64,000 nucleotides of DNA from JAJRAN01 sp963827135 (lineage in GTDB: Archaea; Thermoplasmatota; Thermoplasmata; Methanomassiliicoccales; UBA472), in the NCBI GenBank assembly GCA_963827135.1, contig CAWGZX010000006.1, positions 320,801 through 384,800 on the forward strand. The letters run 5' to 3'. The notes beneath the pieces were generated by a model. The model did no database searches. It was not told the DNA's origin and saw only the letters and a program-made list of their open reading frames with translations. The translations under genes and the position numbers were made by a program. Position 1 is the first letter of the stretch, and each line of letters starts with the position of its first letter. Of the stretch, positions 33,036 through 42,751 are shown one piece after another.

Positions 33036-34601
33036 ATGGCTGATGAGGACAACCGGGAGCGCAAGGACATAAAGGAGCTCAAGGAGCTCAGGCGCAGGTC
33101 GCGCGTGGGAGGCGGGAGCGAGCGGATCGAGCGCCAGCACAAGCAAGGCAAGATGACCGCCCGCGAGCGCATCGAGGCCATCCTGGATCCGGGGAGCTTC
33201 GTGGAGCTGGACGCCTTCCTCACCCACCAGTGCCACAACTTCGGCATGGAGCGCAACCGCATCCCTGGCGATGGGGTCGTGACCGGGCATGGCACCATCG
33301 ACGGCAGGTCGGTCTACATCTACGCCCAGGACTTCACCGTCTTCGCCGGCTCCGTCGGCAAGATGCACGCCATGAAGATCTGCAAGATGGTCGACCTGGC
33401 CATCAAGAACGGCAGCCCGGTCATCGGCATCTACGACTCCGGCGGAGCGAGGATCCAGGAGGGCATGGACGCATTGGCCGGCTACTCGGAGATGTTCTTC
33501 CGCAGCGCCATCGCCTCAGGCGTGGTCCCGCAGATATCCATGGTCATGGGGACCTGCGCCGCGACCGCGGTCTTCTCTCCCGGGCTGGCGGACTTCAACT
33601 TCATGGTCAAGGGCACGAGCCATATGTTCATGGTAGGGCCGGACGTGGTCAAGCTGGTCCAGAACGTCGACGTCGACAATGAGACGCTGGGCGGGGCGAA
33701 TGTTCACGCCATCAAGAGCGGGGCGGCGCACTTCGTGGCCAAGGACGAGGCGGAATGTGTCCGAAGGCTGAAGAAGCTCATGTCCTTCCTTCCGTCCAAT
33801 AACCTGGAGTCCCCACCGAGGGCGCAGACCAAGGATTCGCCGGATCGGGTCGAGGAGACCTTGAACAGCATCGTCCCCGAGGACCCCATGAAGCCGTTGG
33901 ACATGATGGCGGTCATCCGTAGGGTCATGGACGACGGCGACTTCCTCGAGGTCCAGGAGGAGCACGCCCGGAACATCATCGTCGGCTTCGCCCGATTGGA
34001 CGGTCAGCCTGTTGGCGTCGTGGCCAACCATCCGTCGGTATTGGCGGGCACCTTGGACAACGCGTCCTCGAGGAAGGCGGCGCGTTTCGTGCGCTTCTGC
34101 GACGCCTTCAACGTACCGATAATCACCATGGTCGATGTGCCGGGCTACCTCCCCTCGGTCGAGGAGGAGGCGGGCGGGATCGTCCGCAACGCCTCCAAGC
34201 TGATGTACGCCTATTGCGAGGCGACCGTCCCGAAGGTCACTCTGCTGACGAGGAAGGCCATCGGGCCCTCCTACTGCGTCATGGCCTCGAAGCACATCCG
34301 CTCCGACATCACCTTGGCCTGGCCGACGGCCGAGATCGCCGTCATGTCCCCGGAGACGGCCATCGACATCGTCTACAAGAAGGAGCTGATCATGGCCGAC
34401 GACCCCCCGGCGAAGCGCGACGAGCTCGCCTCCGAGTACCGCAAGCAGCACGCCAATCCATTCGTGGCGGCGGAGAAGGGATACGTCGACGACGTCATCG
34501 AGCCCAAGGAGACCAGGATCAAGCTCATCCACGCCCTGAGGACGCTAGACCGCAAGCGCGAGGCGCGGCCCGCCAAGAAGCACGGGAACATGCCGCTCTG
34601 A
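33036..34601 (+). CDS. Acyl-CoA carboxyltransferase (transcarboxylase 12S / MmdA type)
   Basis: A 521-residue protein of the crotonase-type carboxyltransferase family with two halves. Oxyanion-hole glycines are visible in IYDSGGARIQEGMDAL (N-half) and DVPGYLPSVEEE (C-half). Length and motifs match the 12S subunit of methylmalonyl-CoA:pyruvate transcarboxylase and the alpha subunit of methylmalonyl-CoA decarboxylase or propionyl-CoA carboxylase. No biotin carboxylase and no sodium-pump beta subunit is nearby, while a 5S-like subunit follows 9 bases on, which favours a transcarboxylase. It would move CO2 between methylmalonyl-CoA and biotin. Confidence 0.85.
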   Translation: MADEDNRERKDIKELKELRRRSRVGGGSERIERQHKQGKMTARERIEAILDPGSFVELDAFLTHQCHNFGMERNRIPGDGVVTGHGTIDGRSVYIYAQDFTVFAGSVGKMHAMKICKMVDLAIKNGSPVIGIYDSGGARIQEGMDALAGYSEMFFRSAIASGVVPQISMVMGTCAATAVFSPGLADFNFMVKGTSHMFMVGPDVVKLVQNVDVDNETLGGANVHAIKSGAAHFVAKDEAECVRRLKKLMSFLPSNNLESPPRAQTKDSPDRVEETLNSIVPEDPMKPLDMMAVIRRVMDDGDFLEVQEEHARNIIVGFARLDGQPVGVVANHPSVLAGTLDNASSRKAARFVRFCDAFNVPIITMVDVPGYLPSVEEEAGGIVRNASKLMYAYCEATVPKVTLLTRKAIGPSYCVMASKHIRSDITLAWPTAEIAVMSPETAIDIVYKKELIMADDPPAKRDELASEYRKQHANPFVAAEKGYVDDVIEPKETRIKLIHALRTLDRKREARPAKKHGNMPL

Positions 34602-34610
34602 GGTGGAAAC

Positions 34611-36101
34611 ATGGTAAAGGTTACTGACACCATGCTCAGGGACGCTCACCAGTCCCTGCTCGCCACCCGCATGCGCACCGAGGACATGCTTCCTATCGCC
34701 CCCCTGATCGAGGAGATCGGCTACTGGAGCGTGGAGATGTGGGGCGGCGCGACCTTCGACACCTGCTTGAGATTCCTCAAGGAGGACCCATGGGAGCGCA
34801 TATCCAAGTTGCGCAAGGTCATGCCCAACACCCATTTCCAGATGCTCCTGCGCGGGCAGAACATCGTCGGCTACCGCCACTACTCCGACGATGTGCTGGT
34901 CAAGTTCATAGAGAGGGCACACGCCCGAGGGATAGACGTCTTCCGCGTCTTCGACGCCCTGAACGACGTCCGCAACATGGAGATGGCCATGAAGACGGTC
35001 AAGCGCCTGGGCGCGGTGGTCGAGGCCTCCATATCATACACCATCAGCCCGGTGCACAGCATCGGCGGCTTCGTCAAGCTGGGCCAGAAGCTGGAGGAGA
35101 TGGGCGCCAACACCATTTGCATCAAGGACATGGCCGGGCTCATCTCGCCGCACGACGCCTATGACCTGGTCAAGGGCCTGAAGGAGGAGACCTCCCTCCC
35201 CGTCCACATCCATTCGCACATGACCTCGGGCATGGCTCTTACGTCTTACATGAAGGCCATCGAGGCGGGGGTGGACATCGTGGACACGGCCATATCGGCG
35301 CTGTCCATGGGGACGTCCCAGCCTCCCACGGAGTCGTTGGTGGCGATGCTCCACGGCACCGAGTACGACACCGGCCTGGACCTGAAGAAGCTGGCGGAGA
35401 TCGCCGAGCACTTCAACGAGGTACGGAAGAAGTACCATGACTTCGAGTCCAAGACCACGGCCATCGACACGGACGTGCTCATTTTCCAGATACCCGGAGG
35501 CATGATGTCCAACTTCGCCACCCAGCTCAAGGAGGCGAAGCAGGAGCACAAGATCCACGATGTGCTGGAGGAGGTGCCGAGGGTGCGGGCCGACCTGGGC
35601 TACGTCCCATTGGTCACGCCCACCTCACAGATCGTCGGGACCCAGGCCACCTTGAACGTGATCATGGGAGCGAGGTATAAGAGCTGCACCAACGAGACCA
35701 AGAACCTGGTGCGCGGGATGTACGGCAAGACGCCCGCCCCCATATCCGCCGAGATCAGGAAGAAGATCATCGGCGACGAGAAGCCCATCACCGTCAGGCC
35801 AGCGGACCTGCTGCCCCCGGAGTTCGAGAGGCTGGCGGCGGAAGTCAAGCAATACGCCCGGGGCGAGGAGGACGTCCTGTCCTATGCCTTGTTCCCCCAG
35901 GTGGCCATCGACTTCTTCAAGGAGAGGGAGATGATGGAGAAGGGCGCCAACGGGCGGGAGATCGCGGCCATCGCCGCCCTCTTCGTCGCCCAGGCGGAGA
36001 AGCGGTCCAAGTCCAAGAAGGACGCCTCCGGAGGAGAGCTGGACATGTGGAAGATGGTCGCCCGCCGCGAATCGGTGAACGGGGGAGGCTGGATCCTTTG
36101 A
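34611..36101 (+). CDS. Pyruvate/oxaloacetate carboxyltransferase (transcarboxylase 5S / OadA type)
   Basis: A 496-residue TIM-barrel enzyme. DTMLRDAHQSLLATRMR holds the catalytic Asp-Arg and Gln, NTICIKDMAGL the Lys that is carboxylated as a metal ligand, and HIHSHMTSG the metal-binding His pair. The C-terminal part has the conserved PxxxxTPTSQIVGTQA region but no biotin-attachment domain; that is supplied by the next gene. It transfers a carboxyl group between biotin and pyruvate. The combination 12S-like, 5S-like and separate biotin carrier is that of transcarboxylase; oxaloacetate decarboxylase or pyruvate carboxylase would need partners not seen here. Confidence 0.85.
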   Translation: MVKVTDTMLRDAHQSLLATRMRTEDMLPIAPLIEEIGYWSVEMWGGATFDTCLRFLKEDPWERISKLRKVMPNTHFQMLLRGQNIVGYRHYSDDVLVKFIERAHARGIDVFRVFDALNDVRNMEMAMKTVKRLGAVVEASISYTISPVHSIGGFVKLGQKLEEMGANTICIKDMAGLISPHDAYDLVKGLKEETSLPVHIHSHMTSGMALTSYMKAIEAGVDIVDTAISALSMGTSQPPTESLVAMLHGTEYDTGLDLKKLAEIAEHFNEVRKKYHDFESKTTAIDTDVLIFQIPGGMMSNFATQLKEAKQEHKIHDVLEEVPRVRADLGYVPLVTPTSQIVGTQATLNVIMGARYKSCTNETKNLVRGMYGKTPAPISAEIRKKIIGDEKPITVRPADLLPPEFERLAAEVKQYARGEEDVLSYALFPQVAIDFFKEREMMEKGANGREIAAIAALFVAQAEKRSKSKKDASGGELDMWKMVARRESVNGGGWIL

Positions 36102-36604
36102 AGATCAAGATCCAACTGAACGGCCAGGAGCACGAGGTGACGGTGGAGAAGAACGGAGGCGACTATCGCGTCACCATCGGCGACTCCGTCTACAAGTGCG
36201 TCCCCAAGGAAGGGGGCCTGATGATAAACGGCGAGTTCATGGCCGTGAGCTTCGACGGCTCCCTGGAGGAGGGGACGGAGCTGAGCCTGGGGGACCGCAA
36301 GGTCCAGGCCAAGGTCGCGCCCATCATCGAGCTGGAGAAGGGAGAGTCCTATGCGGAGGAAGAGGATTCGGGGCCTTCCGCCAAGGATGACGCGGGCAAC
36401 ATCACCGCGCCGATGCCGGGCAAGCTCATCTCCGTCAAGGTCAAGGTCGGGGACAAGGTCGAGGCCAATACCCTCGTCGTCATCCTGGAGGCCATGAAGA
36501 TGGAGAACGAGATCCTTGCCGGCATCGCCGGCACGGTCAAGGAGATCAAGGCCAAGCCGGGCGAGAGCGTGGATGGCGGCAAGGTCCTGATGGTCATCGA
36601 ATGA
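36098..36604 (+). CDS. Biotin carrier protein (transcarboxylase 1.3S-like)
   Basis: A 168-residue protein. The biotin-accepting motif EAMKMENE stands about 35 residues from the end, within a typical biotinyl domain (ITAPMPGKLISVKVKVGDKVEAN). The first 90 residues form a separate beta-rich domain that may bind the 5S or 12S partner. The start is TTG at 36098, overlapping the TGA of the previous gene; GGGGGAGG lies 9 bases before it, so translational coupling is likely. Longer starts would lie inside the 5S gene. BirA of the same locus should biotinylate it. Confidence 0.88.
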   Translation: MKIKIQLNGQEHEVTVEKNGGDYRVTIGDSVYKCVPKEGGLMINGEFMAVSFDGSLEEGTELSLGDRKVQAKVAPIIELEKGESYAEEEDSGPSAKDDAGNITAPMPGKLISVKVKVGDKVEANTLVVILEAMKMENEILAGIAGTVKEIKAKPGESVDGGKVLMVIE

Positions 36605-36611
36605 ATCTGAT

Positions 36612-37538
36612 CTAGAGCCTTTTGACCCTTTCCACTGAATCCTCGTCCAGCCTGAGCATCCCGATCGGGACCAGACGCAAGGCGAGCTCTCGCCAATCCT
36701 CGTCCTTGGCGAACACGTATCGGAATATCGGCAGGGCATCGTCCAGCCTGCCGTTGTTAGCCAAGGTCACGGCGTGCCAGAACCTCATCTCCAGGTTGCG
36801 GGGGAAGAGCGCCTCCGCCGTGGAATAGTGCTTCATGGCCAGTTGCATGTCCTCCCGCTCCATCGCCTCGTCCCCCATGTTCATGTGCTGGTAGGCGCGA
36901 TGGACCTTGAGCAGGCGCTTCAGCTCGTCGAGCGGTTCCCTCGAGTCGTCCACGCGGAGGTCGACCACCCGGTCCTCCCAGACGCGGCCAGTGCCTTGGC
37001 CTTTGACGACGAGGAGCGCGGCTGACTGCCTGCCCCGGATGTCTCCTCCAGCTTCTTCGCCCGCCTCCAAGGCTGCCACCAGCCTCTCGGCCAGGGAGCC
37101 CTTCCAGCTCCGGAGGCGCTTGGCCATCTCCGGCCACACCCGATCGTTGAGCATCATGTTCGCTTGCACGGAGAAGTCCGTGGCGACCAGATGACCGGCG
37201 CAGGGGATGCATTTCCTTCCGGTGTGAGCGACAACGCTGCCCTTGGCGTCGAGCATGGCCACCTGGCGCACCTCCCTTCCAGGGTCCTCGCGGAGCAGGG
37301 AGCGCAGGGCCTTCTCGGCGCTGACGCCCCTCCTCATCAGCTCCAGGCCGTTCGGCCCGTAGGAGGGATTGGACATGGCTTGGGTGGCGACGACGCCCAC
37401 TCCTGCCTCCCCCCACGTCACCGCGGTCCCCACCGAGAACCAATGCGATTGCACCGCCACCCCCATCTCACCGGTCTCCGGGTCCCTGGCGACTATCGAA
37501 TAAGTGTGGACTGGACGCGCATCTCGCAGAAGCGTCAT
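36612..37538 (-). CDS. DUF1028 protein with C-terminal helical repeats
   Basis: A 308-residue protein. The first 200 residues match DUF1028, an Ntn-hydrolase-like family: HTYSIVARDPETGEMGVAVQSHWFSVG, then GEAGVGVVATQAMSN and QANMMLNDRVW. The last 100 residues are helical and resemble one or two TPR units (AMKHYSTAEALFPRNLEMRFWHAVTLANNGRLDDALPIF). Function unknown; the fold suggests an amidase or a peptidoglycan-binding enzyme. The ATG at 37538 fits the family start better than in-frame upstream codons. It converges on the biotin carrier with a 7-base gap and is divergent from cooS-acsB. Confidence 0.75.
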   Translation of the reverse strand: MTLLRDARPVHTYSIVARDPETGEMGVAVQSHWFSVGTAVTWGEAGVGVVATQAMSNPSYGPNGLELMRRGVSAEKALRSLLREDPGREVRQVAMLDAKGSVVAHTGRKCIPCAGHLVATDFSVQANMMLNDRVWPEMAKRLRSWKGSLAERLVAALEAGEEAGGDIRGRQSAALLVVKGQGTGRVWEDRVVDLRVDDSREPLDELKRLLKVHRAYQHMNMGDEAMEREDMQLAMKHYSTAEALFPRNLEMRFWHAVTLANNGRLDDALPIFRYVFAKDEDWRELALRLVPIGMLRLDEDSVERVKRL

Positions 37539-37617
37539 CAAGGCTTGGATTGCCCTAGCAGGGTTAAATCCGTTTGGTCTGCTGCCGCTGAGCATAATGC
37601 TAGGCTCCCAGGCCAAC

Positions 37618-37647
37618 CATTTTATAACCGCAGACTTTTCGAAAGTC
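37618..37647 (+). promoter_or_regulatory. Promoter and palindrome of the cooS-acsB operon
   Basis: A TATA-like ATTTTATAA (about 37619-37627) is followed after 5 bases by GACTTT-TCG-AAAGTC (37633-37647), a perfect inverted repeat. The fused gene starts at 37703. A repressor bound there would block the initiating polymerase; alternatively the repeat forms a hairpin in the leader. The divergent DUF1028 gene shares this intergenic region. Confidence 0.45.
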
Positions 37648-37702
37648 GGCAACGGCGCATTGCTTCAAGCCGTTACCGATCAATCCCAGAGGTCGGCAAG
37701 AA

Positions 37703-40700
37703 ATGGTCTCCAAGAATTCGAAGCGGGAGGGTAAGACCTGCGACGCTGGCGCCAAGCAGGGCATCGACATCGCCGCAGCCAAGCGCATCGAGACCGCCTG
37801 GGACCGATATGACAAGATGCAGCCCCAATGCACCTTCGGGGAGCTCGGGGTCTGTTGCGACCACTGCCTGCAGGGGCCTTGCCGCATCAACCCCTTCAAG
37901 GGCACGCCGGACAAGGGCATCTGCGGCGCCCGGGACTACACCATCGTGGCCAGGAACCTCATCCGCCATATCGCGGGGGGCGCTGCGGCGCATTCCGGCC
38001 ACGGCCGCCACATCGCCGAGACCATGGTCAAGGTGCTGGACGGCAAGGCCAGATCATATTCGATCAAGGACGTGGAGAAGCTGAGGCGGGTCGCCCGAAG
38101 GTTGGGCATCGACCCTGCCTCCAAGACCATGGACGAATTGGCCAAGCAGGTGGTGAACGAGGCCCTCGAGGACTTCGGACGCTTCTCCCCCACCCCGTTG
38201 AGATTCACCACTTCCACGATATCGCCCAAGCGCAAGGAGGCCTTGGAGTCCTTCGGACTATTACCGAACAACATCGACCATGCGGTCTCCGACGTCATGC
38301 ATCGAACATCGCTCGGCTGCGACGCCGACCCCATACCCATCCTGTTCGGGGGGATCGCCTGCGCCATCGCCGACTACGACGGCATGCAGCTGTCCACCGA
38401 CCTCTCGGACATATTGTTCGGCACGCCTCGCCTCGTGAGGACCCAGGCCAACTTGGGGACGTTGAAGGCGGATACAGTGAACATCGCCATCCACGGCCAC
38501 AATCCGTTGCTGTCGGAGGTGATCGTCGATGTAGCAAAGAAGATGGAGGGCGAGGCCAGGGAGGCTGGGGCCTCCGGGATCAACATCGTCGGCATCTGCT
38601 GCACCGGGAACGAGACCCTGATGCGCAAGGGCGTCAGCATGGCCGCCAACTTCGCCTCGCAGGAGCTGGCTCTGGCGACTGGAGCTGTGGATTTGCTCGT
38701 GGCCGACTACCAATGCATCATGCCCTCCCTCTCGGAGATATGCCAGTGCGCCAACACCGAGATGGTCACCACCATGGCCAACGTGCACATACCCTATGAC
38801 ACGCACGTCCAGTTCCGCGAGGAGGATGCCGAGGAGAGCGCTCGCGCCATTATCAACATGGCCATCGAGGCCTTCAAGCGCCGCGACCCGGCGACGGTCG
38901 ACATCCCCGACGTCCGCTGCGAGGTCATCGCCGGATTCTCCATGGAGCAGATAGAGGACCTGCTATCCAAGCTCACGCCGGAGGACCCGTGGATGCATCT
39001 CATCCATGCTCTCAGGTCGGGGGAGCTGCGAGGCATCGCGCTCATGGCCGGATGCAACAACCATCGCGCCGAGCAGGACCTCAATCATCTCTCCATCGCG
39101 CGGGAATTGCTCCGGAAGGACGTGCTCGTGCTGGCCACCGGCTGCTCCGCCGGCGCCTTCGCCAAGAACGGCTACCTGTCCTCGGAGGCGACGGAGCTCT
39201 ACGCAGGACCTGGTCTGAGGAAGTTCCTGGGAGAGCTGGCGCAGGCCAACAACGTCCTCCTTCCCCCCATCTGGCATATGGGATCATGCGTCGACAACAC
39301 CCGGGCCATGAACCTGGCCACGGAACTAGCAAAGCACTTCGGCACCGACGTGAGCTCCATCCCCTTCGCGGTCAGCGCCCCAGAGGCGAACCATGAGAAG
39401 GCCGTGTCCATTGGGACGTGGGCTGTAGCGTTCGGCCTTCCGGTGCATGTCGGAACCATCAACTACATCTACGGATCCTCGCTGGTGACCGAGGTACTCA
39501 CGAACACCGCCCAGGACGTCTTCGGAGGTCATTTCCTCTTCGAGCCCTCGCCCGAGCTGGCGGCGGGCAAGCTTCTCAACGAGATAGAACGCCGGCGCTG
39601 GAAGCTCCGGCTGGAGCATCGCTATCAGACGGAGAAAGGTCCCACGCTTACCACCAAAGACCTCTACTCCAAGGCCATCGATGGCGCGATCATCGCCACC
39701 GGCTTCGCGGACCAGCTCCTCACCGTGGCTATCGAGCGCTACGGATACGATCAGAAGGTGGAGTTCCCAGAGACCGGCTACTCGCTGCCATCCATCTTCG
39801 CCTGGCAAGGGAAGGAGGTGCACCGCCTCGCCGATATTCCGAGCGTGCTGGGCCAGGCTCGCTCTCTGATCAAGGAGGAGGACACCTACGAGAACGCCCT
39901 GGCCGCCGGGGAGGCGGTCATGGTCGCCGCCGAGGTCATCGAGGCCCTGAAGTACATACCCACGGAGAGGCCGTACGAAGGCACTGGATTCTGCGGCTTC
40001 ATCCCGGACAAGGTGCTCCGGGAGCTGGGAGTGGCGTTCGTGGACGACACCATTCCGGGATGCGCGGTGCTGGTGGGCAGCGCCAGCGATCCGAGATCCT
40101 TGCTGAAGGTGGTGCGCGACTGCCAATCCAAGGGCATGCTCATCATCGCCTCCTTCGACACCATCCGCCAGCTGCAGGACATGGGCGTCAAGGTGGGCCT
40201 GGACGTCATGCTTTACCCGGTCGGAGAATTCACCCAGGTGGTCCACGCCCTCAACTTCGCCATCCGGGCGGCGCTGACCTTCGGCAACGTCCAAAGGGGC
40301 GACCGCGAGCGATTGCAGAAGTACCTGCAGCGGAGGCCGAAGGTCTTCGTGTTGCAGCTCGGCCCGATCGACGCCATCAAGGCGGCGGCGGAGTTCGCCG
40401 TCCTGCTCAACGGCTCGCCCACCATCACCGACCAGGAGGTCGAGGCGATTCCGGAGAGGTTCGTCTCCCAGCCCGAGTACGGGAAGATGGTGCAGACGGC
40501 GATCGAGCTTCGCGGGATCCAGGTCAAGCTTACCCATGTCGACGTCCCGGTCGCCTATGGCCCGGCCTTCGAGGGTGAGACCGTGCGCAGGCCCGACACC
40601 TACGTGGAGGCGGGCGGGGCGGCGAAGACGCTGGCCTTCGAGCTGCTGCGCATGCTCCCCGAGGACCAGGTCGAGGACGGCAAGATCACGATGATCGGCA

Positions 40701-41781
40701 AGGACGTGGACGACCTGCCAGAAGGAAGCAAGACCCCCCTGGCCATCATCGTGGATGTGTACGGAAAGAGGATGCAGGAGGACTTCGAGTCAGTGCTGGA
40801 GCGCCGCATCCATCAGTTCGTCAACTACGCGGAAGGCGCGTGGCATACCGGCCAGAGGAACACCATTTGGGTCAGGCTCTCTAAGTCCTCGGTCGCGCGC
40901 CGGCCTCCGGTTCAAGCACTTCGGGGACATCCTGGTGGCGAAGCTGAAGGCGGAGTTCGGCAACATCGTGTCCAGGGTGCAGGTAACGATCATCACCGAT
41001 GAGGAGCGCGCCAAGCAGATATTGCCATTCGCAGAGCAGAAGTACAGGTCGCCGAGACCAGCGTCTGGCTGGTCTGACCGATGAGGCGGTGGATGCTTTC
41101 TTCACATGCTCGCTTTGCCAGAGCTTCGCTCCAGACCATATATGCATCATCACCCCGGAGCGCCTCGGACTCTGCGGGGCGATCAACTGGCTCGACGCCA
41201 AGGCGGCCAAGGAGATTGCGCCCACCGGCCCGAACCAGCCTATCCTCAAAGGAGATGCTGTTGACGCCGCCAAAGGGCAGTGGAGGGGCGTGAACCAAGC
41301 GGTCTATGAGCTTACCCACGGCAAGCTGGAGAGGTTCAACGCCTACACCATGATGGAGGACCCCATGACCTCCTGCGGCTGCTTCGAGGTAATAGTAGCC
41401 ATGACCGCGGACGCTCAAGCGGTCATCCTGGTGAGCCGCGAGTATCCGGGGATGACACCGGTGGGAATGAAGTTCTCCACCCTGGCCGGGAGCATCGGCG
41501 GCGGTAAACAGACACCGGGCTTCATCGGCGTGGGGCGCAAGTACATTACCTCGAAGAAGTTCATATCCGCGGACGGGGGATTCCTCCGCATCGCCTGGAT
41601 GCCGAAGGAGCTCAAGACCCAGATGCACGAGGTGCTGAAGAAGCGCGCCGAGGAGCTGGGCGAGCCGGACTTCGTGGACAAGATCGCGGACGAGACGATC
41701 ACCGAGACGGCGGAGGGCCTGGTGGAGTGGATGGCCAAGGTGGACCATCCCGCCCTGAGGATGCCCCCGCTTATCCAATGA
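37703..41781 (+). CDS. cooS-acsB: Fused CO dehydrogenase-acetyl-CoA synthase (two frameshifts)
   Basis: One frame of 1,099 codons holds a bacterial-type CO dehydrogenase (about residues 1-620) joined to the N-terminal part of acetyl-CoA synthase. CooS ligands are all present: CCDHCLQGPC and CGA (B/D clusters), HGHNPLLSE, GICCTGNE, GCNNHRAEQD, ATGCSAGAF and HMGSCVDNTRA (C-cluster). The ACS part has the bacterial N-terminal domain (DQLLTVAIERYG) and, past the shifts, the A-cluster CSLCQSFAPDH...LGLCG and TSCGCFE. CO made from CO2 would be joined to a methyl group and CoA to give acetyl-CoA. Two single-base insertions (near 40,893-40,904 and 41,046-41,056) move the frame 2 to 0 to 1; either side is fully conserved. 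Archaeal CdhC lacks this N-terminal domain, so this is the bacterial enzyme. Sequencing error is the simplest reading of the shifts. Confidence 0.9.
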
Positions 41782-41797
41782 CTTTCAAGGTGAGGAG

Positions 41798-42751
41798 ATG
41801 GCAGAGGTACCAGTACCCAAGGAGAGGTGGACGGGCAAGATAGGCGTGGTCACGCTGGGCGCTACCGCGGACGAAGGCGGCTCGCGTTCCAAGAGGCTCG
41901 CGCTCGGCGGGGAGACGGGCATGCCTTTCCTTTCTTACGAGGGAGCGATGCCCAACCGTCCCCTGATCGCCGGCGAGGTCATCGACTGCCCCGGCGAGAT
42001 GTCCGAGCTGGTGCTCAAGGAGTTCGCAGGCGCCACCGACGACCCCGTTTCCTGGGCCAAGGCCTGGGCCTCCAAGGGCGCGGACATGATCTGCCTGAAG
42101 CTCCACTCGACCAACCCGGAGGAGCTGAACTGCTCCCCGGAGGAGGCGTCGCAGACGGTCCGAAGGGTGCTGGGGGCAGTGGACCTGCCGTTGATAGTGT
42201 ACGGCTCTGGGCACGAGGAGAAGGACGCCAAGGTCATGGAAGTGGTGAGCAACACCGCCCCCAAGGAGCGGCTCCTGCTCGGCCATGCGGAGGAGGCGGC
42301 ATACAAGAGCATCGCCGCGGCGGCCATGGCCAACGACCACGCCGTGATATCCTTCGCCAATCTGGACGTCAACCTGAGCAAGCAGATCAACATCCTGCTC
42401 ACCGACTTCGGGGCAAGGAAGGACAGGATCGTCCTCGACCCGCTCTTCGCTGCCCTGGGGATGGGGCTCGAGTACTCGTACTCGGTGATGGAGAGGATAC
42501 GTCTCGCCGCCCTGATGGGCGATTCCATGCTCCAGGTGCCTTTGATATGCGACACCACCTCGGCGTGGAAGGCCAAGGAGGCCACCGAGGAGCTGGAGGG
42601 GCACGACGGCCTCGAGGAGAGGGCGATGTGGTGGGAAGCCACGACCGCCGTGGCAGCCCTGGTCTCCGGTGCGGACGCCCTGATCATGCGCTCGCCGCGC
42701 GCCGCTGGCGTCGTGAGGCGGGTCATCGACGACCTCATGGGGGGCGCCTAG
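41798..42751 (+). CDS. acsD: Corrinoid iron-sulfur protein, small subunit
   Basis: A 317-residue TIM-barrel protein of the AcsD/CdhD family. Family cues include the start on KERWTGKIGVVTLGATADEGGSRSKRLALGGE, the NLDVNLSKQINILLTDFG stretch and DPLFAALGMGLEYSYSVMERIR. It pairs with AcsC to hold the corrinoid that carries the methyl group from AcsE to acetyl-CoA synthase. The gene follows the fused synthase by 16 bases and its stop touches the acsC start. Length is that of bacterial AcsD. Confidence 0.9.
   Translation: MAEVPVPKERWTGKIGVVTLGATADEGGSRSKRLALGGETGMPFLSYEGAMPNRPLIAGEVIDCPGEMSELVLKEFAGATDDPVSWAKAWASKGADMICLKLHSTNPEELNCSPEEASQTVRRVLGAVDLPLIVYGSGHEEKDAKVMEVVSNTAPKERLLLGHAEEAAYKSIAAAAMANDHAVISFANLDVNLSKQINILLTDFGARKDRIVLDPLFAALGMGLEYSYSVMERIRLAALMGDSMLQVPLICDTTSAWKAKEATEELEGHDGLEERAMWWEATTAVAALVSGADALIMRSPRAAGVVRRVIDDLMGGA

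Noticed and set aside
37539..37652. Longer N-terminus of the DUF1028 protein
   Set aside because: Family members start at the HTYSIVARDP strand; the extra residues overlap the divergent promoter region of cooS-acsB.
39326..40537. Minus-strand frame of 403 codons inside cooS-acsB
   Set aside because: Antisense shadow; the plus strand carries uninterrupted conserved CooS/AcsB sequence.
40890..41060. Programmed frameshifting in acsB
   Set aside because: Two different sites, neither a known slippery heptamer with a downstream structure that I can see, and similar single-base indels occur elsewhere in the window; kept only as an open question.
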